A program made the position numbers and the translations under genes. The notes beneath the pieces were generated by a model. That model had not been told where the DNA came from. It made no database searches and worked only from the letters and a program-made list of their open reading frames with translations. A stretch of DNA of 20,358 nt from Tetmemena sp. SeJ-2015 (Eukaryota > Ciliophora > Spirotrichea > Sporadotrichida > Oxytrichidae), in assembly GCA_027382625.1 (NCBI GenBank), contig JAJKFJ010021061.1:1-20358 (forward strand). Direction: 5' to 3'. Every line of letters starts with the position of its first letter. The stretch's first letter is position 1. Positions 7,489 through 15,967 of the stretch are shown in pieces.

Positions 7489-8197
7489 AAGTATGATTAA
7501 TGATTGGATGACGGTCGTTCGATTCCCCCCTGTGGGTAAAAGTTTTTAATTAATTGACAGTTAACCTAATTAATTTTTATAAAAAAAGTGATTTATAACA
7601 TTCAAACTTTTAAATAATTTCTAAAAAGCATTCTGTTTCTCAGATATTATAAGCACCATCTCTAAAAATAAATTTTTCTTATTATAGCTCAAATAATTTT
7701 TAGTATTTTTTTGTTTATTTTATCAAAAATTAGCTAATCTTATATTGCCTTTGGTAAAGGTTTGATATCTCTATGAATGATTTTATGGTCATGAAGGTGG
7801 TTGAGGCCTAAAAATATTTAATCAACCATAGCAATATGGGTATCATTGAGAAACTGATTTCAAGGGGAGAAAGAATGATCCTGTGTATGCAGACTGAATC
7901 CTCAATTTGTTAGGGCAATTTAATTAGGAGGTCGCATTTATGAACAATTGGCACCTGCCACATTAAAGCCCGGTTAACTCCATCAGGAGAGCAGATAGAG
8001 GGTCAACGCACAGGATAAAGTCCTCATAATTTTGCAAGTGCTATCCAATGAGCCCTAGATCGTCCCAAATGGACACTTTTCTCAACTGCCAGGAAATTCA
8101 AGGCTTACAATGGGAATTTCAATGCAGAAACTTTAACTATCAGTAGAAATCATAAATTAAAAAAGATTTTCGCTAAATCAAGCTTAAATTAGTAATA
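7489..8197 (-). repeat. Right arm of large palindrome, 709 bp
   Basis: Reverse complement of 6751-7460, one base shorter because of a homopolymer difference. Beyond 8197 the flanks no longer match each other, and no target-site duplication was found at the outer ends. Confidence 0.95.
7758..7859 (-). pseudogene. Protein-kinase catalytic-loop fragment, right-arm copy
   Basis: Exact inverted copy of 7089-7190 and encodes the same HRDIKP fragment on the minus strand. Either copy could supply the MDS during macronuclear development, or one could be a decoy or an artefact. Confidence 0.6.
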
Positions 8198-8611
8198 ATA
8201 AAAACTATTAGGGGAATAACTTTAACAATTCTTAATGAACTGTATTAAAGAGATTAAACAAGATAGATATTATTAAGATTCTTTGATATTAAAATTTTTC
8301 ATTTTTATTGGGGCTGATTTGCTATATTATGATTTCAAAAAGCTGGAAATCTTATTAAATTTATATTTTAAGATAGCAAGGTTTATCATATTTCTATATA
8401 AACGGTTTAAAATGATTAACTTTATTAAAAAATGCATTTTCCCCTTCATTCATCTTCGAAATTTTATTCATATTTACTTTAGAAAGCCATTTCTAAATTA
8501 TTGTACAACTCTATGATAATCATTTAAAATTAATTTTTTTTAATTTTTTAAAAAAATAAAGTTATTTAAATTTTAAATTATTTAGATTTATAACGATTAA
8601 TTTAAAATATT
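8198..8611. other. AT-rich spacer
   Basis: Very AT-rich. A 77-codon Met-start frame (8283-8516, +) is open even under the standard code. It encodes a Phe/Ile/Leu-rich peptide with no recognisable features and is probably chance. Confidence 0.5.
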
Positions 8612-8736
8612 CGAAAATTATTTCGTACGCTATTCAAGTCTATGATAATTTTACTCTCTTACTACAATTGATAGTCACTATTCTGTCTGAGAATGCATAT
8701 TTTCATGTCTGCAAGACCAAGATAAAGCAAATAATT
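8612..8736 (-). other. Coding-like island, beta-propeller-like
   Basis: The minus-strand frame reads NYLLYLGLADMKICILRQNS and then SKIIIDLNSVRNNF, with two TAA/TAG Gln codons between them. The pattern resembles one WD40 or similar blade strand set (hydrophobic, small-Asp, hydrophobic). Family assignment is tentative. Confidence 0.27.
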
Positions 8737-8821
8737 CATTTAAAATCTTTATAATCGTCTACCACTGCGGTCTTCACAGAATCTGAAATAATGTTACTTA
8801 TAAGCGTCAAAAATAATTTAA

Positions 8822-8950
8822 TGTAAAATGTCACAATTTGATTCTATCCATCATAGACATAGAAGTCTTTTCCTTCTCCAAAAACAAGTATCCGATTTTG
8901 TTTATCTTAGAGTATGATTGTTGCTTAAAATTCTGCCTCATCTCGAAAAA
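8822..8950 (-). other. Coding-like island, beta-propeller/Kelch-like
   Basis: The minus-strand frame reads ILQDKQNRILVFGEGKDFYV then YDGQNQIVTFYI, with the blade-like pattern of a glycine pair followed by an aromatic strand. The opposite strand is also open, so this remains tentative. With 8612-8736 and 9819-9950 it may belong to one scrambled propeller gene. Confidence 0.3.
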
Positions 8951-9121
8951 TAAAATGATTTCAATTTTATCAATAATCAAAATGACTTGGTATGTAGTTT
9001 AGATATTATTTCTTGCATCTTCGGAAATCTAATAATCTATTTATCTTTACTTCATTTTTAGAGAACTTTCAGGCTAAAATAAAAAAATATTTTAAAATTT
9101 AAGCGGAGTTAATGAGTAAAA

Positions 9122-9818
9122 TGAAATGATATGTGCATGTGTATCAAGACTTAAAACAAATTGAAGCATGATTCTATAAATACTGATAACAAAAGCTTCC
9201 ATAAGGATAGAGGAATTAATGGATCAATAAAAATTCTGAGTTATTATCAAGCCTTTTATACCATCTCTGGAAGGCTAATCTCAGAGGCGTAAAATAGACA
9301 AAGAAAATTAGATAAGTCGAAGATAATTATCCCTATATGGCACTTTTAGATGGCATAGAGCTTAATATATTCCTATCACCTAGTTCAATATTACACTCAC
9401 AAGAGATACCCATTCTGCAAAAAAAATAACTTACCTTACTTCTCATTTCTGCTTATTATGAGATTTTAGCCGCGATCATTACTCTTTGAAGACTATCCTA
9501 CCATCAGAAAAGAAGGCAACATTATTTTTGTTTTATCTGGTAAGGGCAGTAAGATTCTTCTTACAATCTAAAAAGTCATAACTTACACAAGCTTAATTTA
9601 AAATCCATCATGTATTTAGCGAAAGATTAACTAAGATTTATTCCCTATATGATACAGGCATTGAAAAATTGCCACATAATGTCCTTATTCCTTAACAAGC
9701 TTTATATGGTAGCACATAGCCGTTCTACATTTCTACTTTCTAATTTAATTAATAAGTAAAATATTATTGCTTTAACAATTTTTAAATTAGAAATTTAAAA
9801 TTTAGAAACTCTTTACCT
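9122..9818. other. Region open on both strands, coding status unresolved
   Basis: The plus strand is open for about 180 codons from 9122. The minus strand over 9110-9420 is also open and protein-like. A minus-strand stretch near 9495-9550 reads NNVAFFSDGRIVFKE, reminiscent of a WD40 strand pair. I cannot choose between readings from sequence alone. Confidence 0.3.
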
Positions 9819-9950
9819 GTTACGAAAAGGTGTTTTACAGGAGGAAAAGATATTCATGGGGCATTTAAGCGTGCCTCTTCTTGTGATTAAATTTCACTTC
9901 AAAGTTATTTAGTGAAAAATTCAATGGATGGATATGTTAGAGTATTTAAT
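9819..9950 (+). other. WD40-repeat-like fragment
   Basis: The plus-strand frame reads VTKRCFTGGKDIHGAFKR and later YLVKNSMDGYVRVFN, then TGA at 9951-9953. TGGKD and SxDGxVRVFN match strand patterns of WD40 blades, especially the tGGkDg type of EML-like propellers (family knowledge, not a search result). A TAA serves as Gln. After the TGA the same frame continues RLNVIMNREAVRSLYP, so the TGA could be a decayed Trp codon or lie at an IES boundary. Probably an MDS or a decayed copy. Confidence 0.42.
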
Positions 9951-9953
9951 TGA

Positions 9954-10400
9954 AGGCTGAATGTGATAATGAATCGTGAAGCAGTGAGATCATTATATCC
10001 TCTAAGCATAATATGACCCAAATAAATAGTGATAATGGTATAAACCGCCAAGGTAATAACCTAGAAGGAGATATATTATTAATATTTGGTTATAATTATG
10101 TATCTCCTGCTTGGTAAGTCTTTTAGACTAGAACCTTGGTGTTTTTGCAACATATATCATTTTAAGGTTTCACCTAACATCATGTGATGATGTCGACCTA
10201 GCAGAGAAATCTAGCTAATTTTTCTGTCTCTAAGACTAAACAACAATAGAGGAAGGATTTTTGCTTTGCATTGTCTTGTCAGAGTCAAGATCTCAGGGAG
10301 GTTAATACTGGGTGCTAGAATGATTCAGTTACTTCATATAATATTGAGGCAGAGTTTTAAACAAATGAAATCAAGGGTTGACAAGATATTCTCTAAAGTG
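9954..10400 (+). other. Mixed region with coding-like frames and nested inverted repeats
   Basis: GC is somewhat higher than in the surroundings. All three plus-strand frames are open for long stretches; one (to about 10380) includes GINRQGNNLEGDILLIFGY and another DDVDLAEKSSQFF. No single frame is preferred. Nested inverted repeats occur at 10048-10139. Confidence 0.3.
10048..10139. repeat. Nested short inverted repeats
   Basis: CCAAGGT (10048-10054) pairs with ACCTTGG (10133-10139). Inside it, AGGAGATA (10066-10073) pairs with TATCTCCT (10101-10108). Together they could form a two-step hairpin. Confidence 0.6.
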
Positions 10401-11195
10401 ACTTTTCTATTTTAGTTATATTGTATTTCCTTGAGGTAATTCATTAATTTTATAATAAATTATTATATTTGCTCTAGTCTTGAGTTCTGCTTCTTGAATT
10501 AGGGGCTATAATGTGCCTAATTTTAAATAATCGATATAAATAATTGGATAAGTCTGTGATTACTTTGCCATCATTTTGAAAACTGCTTTTTGAAATTTAA
10601 TTCTCTAATAAATACTGCTTAAATTCTGAGGACTTCATTATAACTGAGAGTTTATGGGATAATCGAATTAAATATAAGTTTCAAAATTTGACAAAATTTG
10701 TGGCAATAGAAAAATATTATCTAATCGCAGCATACAAATTCTAAAATACTTATCCTTTCAATTTTTCCAGTATCAAGTAAAATTTTATTTAAGAAGAAAA
10801 TTTATATAATGACGAATATGGAGAGGAATAGGAATGTAAACATCACATTTGTTACTGAGAAGAGTTATGATTATAATTAAAAGAGACACTCATGCTAATT
10901 TTTGAAAAATAATCACTGATTTTAATTTAATTCTCATAATGGCTAGTAATTAAAGGAATTAACTTATTTTATTTTAACAGCAGTTAGTTTATCAATGATG
11001 TTGTTGCTCTACACTAAAATTTTAATATAAAATTAATTTTTAGCTGATTTCAACTTTAAGAAAATTATACATTTGTGAAATATTGAATGGGAAATACTTT
11101 AAGACTATTTATTAATTATTCATCATTTAATTTTGATAAAAATATTATTGATGATTTGCAAAATAAAAATATAACCCTCTCCTTACCTCATGAAG
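10401..11195. other. AT-rich region, weak islands only
   Basis: A minus-strand stretch near 10480-10590 reads SSFQNDGKVITDLSNYL. A plus-strand stretch near 10790-10850 reads EENLYNDEYGEEQECKHH. Either could be a short MDS. A 61-codon Met-start frame at 11087-11272 (+) is open even in the standard code but has no recognisable features. Confidence 0.3.
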
Positions 11196-11947
11196 ATATG
11201 TATTTAACATTGATAAAAGTACAATTATTAAAGGAATGTTTTTGTAAATTACAAATAGATTCAATTATTTGAAAGAAGCATGTAAAGTATCCATAGCAGA
11301 CTTACTTTTTACTATTACTCATAGTACTAGATAGATTACGTTTCTCTTTTTTTAGCAGTTACCTTGCTACAAGGATCACTTCACATAGCCAAAAGAGACA
11401 AAAGGAGCTTAAAATCTTTGGCTAGAAAAGCCAGAGAGCCTCATAGTCATATTTATAAGATGAGCCTTTCATTATAAATTCAAGAATTATCTCTCTTACT
11501 TTCAAATTTCAATAAAATATATCATTCATTTTTATTTCCCCTATTTTTACATATTTTTTGCCATCATTATATTTTTATAAGATTTTAACTTAATTTATCG
11601 AATTAACTGTCCAATGATACATTTATATTTTTACACTAATCTTTGGAACACTTTAAGTTTATATTGCTCCTTCTCTATTTATATTATCTTTTATTGATTA
11701 GCTTAGTTTAATTTTTCAGCGGCTACCCTTTCTTGATCAACTCTATAATAAAAATATAGTAATTTTTAAATTATGACACTTATTTAAATTGCAATTTTTA
11801 AATTCTGTTTTACTGTTAAACTTAAATGGGTTCTCTGTAATGGTTTTTAGATGAAGATTACCAAGATTGTTAAGACTGGGGCCTCTTTCTAACTTCAGAG
11901 TTTTAATTTTGTTGAGCTGCACCATTCAGTTGATTATCTTATATCAT
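11196..11947. other. Overlapping open frames on both strands, unresolved
   Basis: The plus strand is open from 11196 to 11915 (240 codons; its 5' part includes HIAKRDKRSLKSLARKARE). The minus strand has a 127-residue Gln-rich frame with ATG at 11945-11947 and TGA at 11564-11566. A third minus-strand frame (11743-11925) has evenly spaced leucines (LKLERGPSLNNLGNLHL). At most one of these can be real in any stretch; open frames this long are expected by chance here. Confidence 0.3.
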
Positions 11948-12241
11948 TATTTATAATTAATTATAAAAAATGTTAAAGATGAAAGAAAATAAGAGAAAAG
12001 AAAGTTAATGAAGACATTCGTTCAAAATATTCAATAGACAAGAATTATATACATTTTGCAGCATTATTCCTACAAATATCATCCAGATATTTTCTTTATT
12101 GAAACATTGGATTTTTAACAAAAGCTTCTGGTATTATATACAACTTCCACTACTATCTATGGAGGTGTATAAATTGTAAATAAAGCCTTCCTAATTATTT
12201 TAAAAAACTAAATCAATAATCAAATTATTTCTTATAATTGT

Positions 12242-12525
12242 TCATGATGAGACTTTGTCCTATTCTATTTTTAAAGCATGATAAACTTTATTTGAGCAAT
12301 TATTATACTTCCTATCAAATAATTTTTCATAGAGAATTCCAAAAAATTAAGCTTCAAGTTTTCGCAAAAATTAATTTTTTTTTATTACAAAATTTTAATA
12401 AATTATCTCGTTAAGGTCTATTTATATACTGTTCTAACTACTGTGTCTTTATTTCCTATTTAGATTAATTTTGCTGAAGGGATTTATTTTGTTGTTGGGA
12501 ATGTTGATATAATTTAGATAATTTT
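12242..12525 (-). other. Coding-like open frame, unrecognised
   Basis: The minus-strand frame, ending at TGA 12242-12244, reads INIPNNKINPFSKINLNRK, LRKLEAQFFGILYEKLFDRK and SNKVYHALKIEQDKVSS. No upstream Met was found before the preceding TGA. It could be the last MDS of a gene. No domain is recognised. Confidence 0.33.
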
Positions 12526-13016
12526 ATCAACAATATAACTTTAATAAAATTGAAGTATAATATTTTAGCCAAAATTTTACAAAACTAATGCAAACTAAAT
12601 AATTAAAAACAAAATGTAAATTTTTGACAGGTAAATTAAAAATTCAGATTCTATAAATTCCCTTTGATTTATTAATAAATTTTAAAAGAAGTTGGTCTGC
12701 TGGCATTACTCTTAAACTTTATCAAAGTTGACTCTTTTTGCACTTCTCACAGAGAGATCTACAAATTAGAATTTTAATATCAGTTAAATTTAAATTAACA
12801 TGGAAGAATATAATGAAAAATTCAAGGTTTTGAGTATTTATTTGAACTAAAGACGAAGTAGTCATTGCTAAATTTTAGCCGGTTTTATATCTCTGCTTAT
12901 GATTTTGAATGAATTGACGATTTTAAGCTAGCATCTAAATTAAATTGATGATTTGGAAAATTCAAAAACTCTCTAAAGCAGCACAGCTTATATTAATTTG
13001 CTATTTAATTTTCATC
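12526..13016. other. AT-rich spacer, nothing supported
   Basis: No gene, RNA or repeat could be supported. The sequence leads into the 40 bp inverted repeat at 13017. Confidence 0.5.
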
Positions 13017-13056
13017 TAAAATCAAATAAGTGAATTGGATCGTGAGTTGTAGAAAT
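13017..13056 (+). repeat. Left 40 bp inverted repeat
   Basis: Perfect inverted match to 13369-13408; includes GAATTGGATCGTGAGTTGTA. Confidence 0.93.
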
Positions 13057-13368
13057 TAGATTTATCTTAATTCAAAGGCTAGAAACATCATCTAGAAGAA
13101 CATTGTCAGACTTTAAAGAAAAAGTGGGGGGTGAGATTATAATATTATTAAATAGCAAAAGATTAGGTTTTAATTAAATAATGACACCCCATCGGTTTAT
13201 CACAGATCTCTATAGAGTAATCCAATTAAACATTAGGTTTTTAATTTTATCTCTAAGCATTATATTAAACACCAATCAATATTAGTTTTAATCTCTATTA
13301 TCCAATCATTGATCTCTAATCATTAAGGCCTCAATTACATCTCTAATTAAGATTTGGGGTTTGATCTT

Positions 13369-13408
13369 ATTTCTACAACTCACGATCCAATTCACTTATT
13401 TGATTTTA
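13369..13408 (-). repeat. Right 40 bp inverted repeat
   Basis: Perfect inverted match to 13017-13056. Confidence 0.93.
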
Positions 13409-13442
13409 TAATAATTATGTTTCAATTATATAATTTTCGAAT

Positions 13443-13451
13443 CTATTTAAC
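13443..13451 (+). repeat. Target-site duplication, left copy
   Basis: CTATTTAAC, repeated in the same orientation at 14067-14075. The first C may belong to the C-run of the right terminus, which would make it 8 bp. Confidence 0.78.
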
Positions 13452-13704
13452 GGGGGGGGGCCTTTCCTCGACAGTAAAATTTTATAATGAAAAACGTTAA
13501 GAAAAAAATATGCTCATAGGGTGATTTTTGCTCCTAAATCTGATTCTTCCAGTTATTGAGGCCTGTTCTAACATCTAAGGCTTCAAATTTTAATCCTAAT
13601 TTAGTAGCATAGAGGCCAACTGCACCTAAATAAAATCTATATTTTATGCTAATTTTTTGCTATTGTAAAATAAACTTAAAGTGCAATTTTTAAAGAGCGC
13701 AACA
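13452..13704 (+). repeat. Left terminal inverted repeat of foldback element
   Basis: Pairs with 13811-14066. Shared landmarks include TTTCCTCGACA, AACGTTAAGAAAAAAATATG and TTAGTAGCATAGAGGCCAAC. Confidence 0.85.
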
Positions 13705-13810
13705 TTTTTATAGAACCAAACATTTAATTCATAATTAAGCGGCTAATGCTGCAATTTTTCAGCTATACTTCTTTGGGCTTATAACTGAAGCATGCTATAA
13801 ATTCAATAGA

Positions 13811-14066
13811 TGTTGAGCTCTTTTAAAATTGCACTTTAAGTTTATTTTAACAATAGCAAAAAATTAGCATAAATATAGATTTTTATTTAGGTGCCAGTTG
13901 GCCTCTATGCTACTAAATTAGGATTAAAATTTGAAGGCCTTAGATGTTAGAACAGGCTCAATAACTGGAAGAATCAGGATTTAGGACCCAAAAATCACCC
14001 TATGAGCATATTTTTTTCTTAACGTTTTTCATTATAAAATTTTACTTGTCGAGGAAAGCCGCCCCC
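13811..14066 (-). repeat. Right terminal inverted repeat of foldback element
   Basis: Inverted copy of 13452-13704 with scattered one-base insertions and substitutions, so the copy is not brand new or carries sequencing errors in homopolymers. Confidence 0.85.
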
Positions 14067-14075
14067 CTATTTAAC
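14067..14075 (+). repeat. Target-site duplication, right copy
   Basis: CTATTTAAC, direct repeat of 13443-13451. Confidence 0.78.
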
Positions 14076-14639
14076 TAAAATAAGAGATAGATAACTTAAC
14101 CTTAATACGAATCAATTTATAAAAGCTAAAATAATTCTTTCTATTTGCGTTTATTTTTTCCTTATTAAATAATTAGAGATTTTATATTTAGAACAATTTA
14201 GAAAAGCTGAAACAAAACGCGTTAAATTTCGATGATTAATCTCTCTAGAAATTGAAGTACAATAGGCTTTTGTATATTTAATTTTAGTTGATAAGGTGAG
14301 TAATCCGAATTAAGCAACTACTGGCTCTGCTTTTTGTTATTTGAAACCATTTCTTATTCCCTCATAACCGTATTCTAGAAAGGATTTCGTACTTCCTTTT
14401 CTTTAAAGGGACCGGGTTCAAACTTTTATCATTTAAAAATTTTATCTTTTTTATAAAAAAAATTTTTTCTTTTAAAAATTTTAAAATTTAAAAAAAAAAA
14501 AATTAATTTAAAAAAAGGGGTTTTTTTAACTTTTTCAATTAAATAAAAAAAAAAAAAAAATTTAAATTTCCCTTTTTAAAATTTAAAAAAAAAGGGAAAT
14601 TTCAAGGAGTGTAAAAAATCAAAATAATTTTCACTATGG
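14076..14639. other. Spacer with long A/T homopolymers
   Basis: 14430-14610 consists almost only of A and T runs and includes an inverted repeat (AAATTTCCC near 14564 with GGGAAATTT near 14593). Assembly accuracy is doubtful here. No gene is supported. Confidence 0.6.
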
Positions 14640-14995
14640 GATGTATATGATTAGTGAATTGAAATTACAAATACTAGTTTATTTAAACAAAGAGACTCAG
14701 TTATATCGAATCATATTTTTAATGCACGTTTGCCTTTCTCTTGGAGATATTTATTTAGTTTTTTCTGCTCTATTCTGAATTTGGATTTGACCATTTAAAT
14801 TTATAAGTCTCAAGACTCTGACTGTATAGATTTTCTGTACAACATTTTGGCTACTTTTTTATAAAACTTACATTGATCTAAGAACTTATCCTTCTCTTTG
14901 ATTTTATTCTATGAAATGTGAACTTCATTAGCTTGAGCTCATTTGTACTTTAATTGACTGCTCGCCCACATCGAGTGAGACTCCTAATAATCACT
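14640..14995 (-). pseudogene. Coiled-coil-like coding remnant with in-frame TGAs
   Basis: One minus-strand frame reads protein-like sequence on both sides of three TGA codons: SMWASSQLKYK, then NEVHISQNKIKEKDKFLDQ and CKFYKKVAKMLYRKS, then KSKFRIEQKKLNKYLQEKGK. The Lys/Glu/Gln-rich composition suggests a coiled coil. The frame does not change across the TGAs, so each could be a decayed codon, or boundaries of in-frame IESs may lie there; no clean pointers were found. No family is recognised. Confidence 0.38.
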
Positions 14996-15765
14996 ATTAG
15001 CAATAAAAAAAAATCATGCAAAATTATACAAAATTTTACATTTTAAAATAATCTATATATTAAAAATTAAATAAAATTTATTTTTTTAGTTTGATTTATT
15101 CATAATTTTGTAAATGAGCAGGTATGATCCTTAAGGTTCGGTAATTTATCATTTCCTTTAGGTTTTTATTGTAAATAAATTGAATTAGGCAATGAATTCA
15201 TTTATCATATTTCTGTTGACTACCATTCTTGTGAATCTTCATTTTTTTAAAATATCAATCACAAATAATTAATCTTCCTATTTTTTTAAAAAAAAAGAAA
15301 AAAATTTTTTTTATAAAAAGGATTTTTTTCCTCATAATAAATTTCTTAAAAATCTAGTTTTCTATTTGATATTTTTATATCAAAATTTTTATCTATAACT
15401 TTTATATATTGGTGTGAATTTTTTATTCCTTTTGCTTAAACTGAAAGTATTGAGGATCTATGGCTAATGGTTAATTTATGTTCATAAATAAAAGAAACAA
15501 GAGTTCTAAAAATAACTTGTTCAACCTTATTTTATAATTCAATAGACATTTTAATTTAAATGCTAATTAGAATTTTAAAAATATTAGTAAAACCATTTAA
15601 GTTTAATAAAAAAACATTTATTTAGAGAGAAAGAGTTTATCGTTTAATATTTTAGTATCTTTTAACAAGTTAAAAGAAAAGTAACATGCAAGTCCCAGGA
15701 ATTTAAATGATTAGATTAGATTTAACAGATGAAAAATTTAAGTGCTTTTTATAGTCTGAACACTA
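14996..15765. other. Very AT-rich spacer
   Basis: Long A/T runs (for example 15270-15320). No supported gene, RNA or repeat. Confidence 0.55.
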
Positions 15766-15906
15766 TCAATTCTCCATATCATGTTTCTTAAAATCACACC
15801 CACATTAATGGAGCATCCGAATCAAAGAAAAATTTCTCACTAAAATTAAATTTTTCCTTTGATTCTCATCAATATTTATGGCTTTTTTTAGCTTTGAGTT
15901 GTCCAC
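15766..15906 (-). other. Short coding-like open frame
   Basis: A 46-codon minus-strand stretch ending at TGA 15766-15768 reads VDNSKLKKAINIDENQRKN, then LILVRNFSLIRMLHQ. It overlaps a hairpin. No family is recognised. Confidence 0.25.
15819..15865. repeat. Hairpin-forming inverted repeat
   Basis: 15819-15835 (GAATCAAAGAAAAATTT) pairs with 15848-15865, with one extra base in the right arm and a 12-base loop. Confidence 0.7.
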
Positions 15907-15944
15907 TTAAAAATAGACTAATTGAGTTTTGGGTAAGAGCTAAT

Positions 15945-15967
15945 GAGAGAGAGAGAGAGAGAGAGAG
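15945..15967. repeat. (GA)n microsatellite
   Basis: Eleven to twelve uninterrupted GA units. Confidence 0.9.

Larger units (their letters stand above)
13017..13408. mobile_element. 392 bp element bounded by perfect 40 bp inverted repeats (MITE-like)
   Basis: 13017-13056 is the exact reverse complement of 13369-13408. The outermost dinucleotide on both sides is TA, so a TA target duplication with AAATC... termini is possible, as in Tc1/mariner-type miniature elements; this is inference. The 312 bp interior has no coding potential that I trust and contains ATCTCTA five times between about 13206 and 13346. Confidence 0.6.
13452..14066. mobile_element. 615 bp foldback element with long TIRs and 8-9 bp target-site duplication
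   Basis: The element is flanked by CTATTTAAC at 13443-13451 and 14067-14075. It begins with nine G, and its right end reads inward as GGGGGCGGCTTTCC. The TIRs (13452-13704 and 13811-14066) match over about 250 bp with small differences, mostly one-base changes in homopolymers. The 106 bp middle has no coding capacity, so the element is non-autonomous. TSD length and long TIRs suit a hAT-like (8 bp) or Mutator-like (9 bp) foldback element; superfamily is inference. It is unlike Oxytricha TBE elements, whose ends are telomere-like. Confidence 0.78.

Noticed and set aside
7481..7490. Possible library adapter at the palindrome centre
   Set aside because: The 28 bp spacer does not resemble the known long-read hairpin adapter; a different artefact route is still possible and is raised as a check.
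7415..7530. tRNA-like T-arm (GTTCGATTC followed by a C-run) near the palindrome centre
   Set aside because: The T-stem has two mismatches and no D-arm or anticodon arm can be built; the apparent acceptor pairing is only the palindrome itself.
8283..8516. 77-codon plus-strand Met-start frame
   Set aside because: Phe/Ile/Leu/Lys-rich product typical of translated AT-rich DNA; no motif and no supporting neighbour.
11196..11915. 240-codon plus-strand frame without TGA
   Set aside because: With TGA as the only stop in such AT-rich DNA, frames of this length are expected by chance; minus-strand frames overlap it and are equally plausible.
14512..14530. GGGGTTTT, identical to one hypotrich telomere unit
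   Set aside because: A single unit inside a field of A/T homopolymers, with no tandem repeats.
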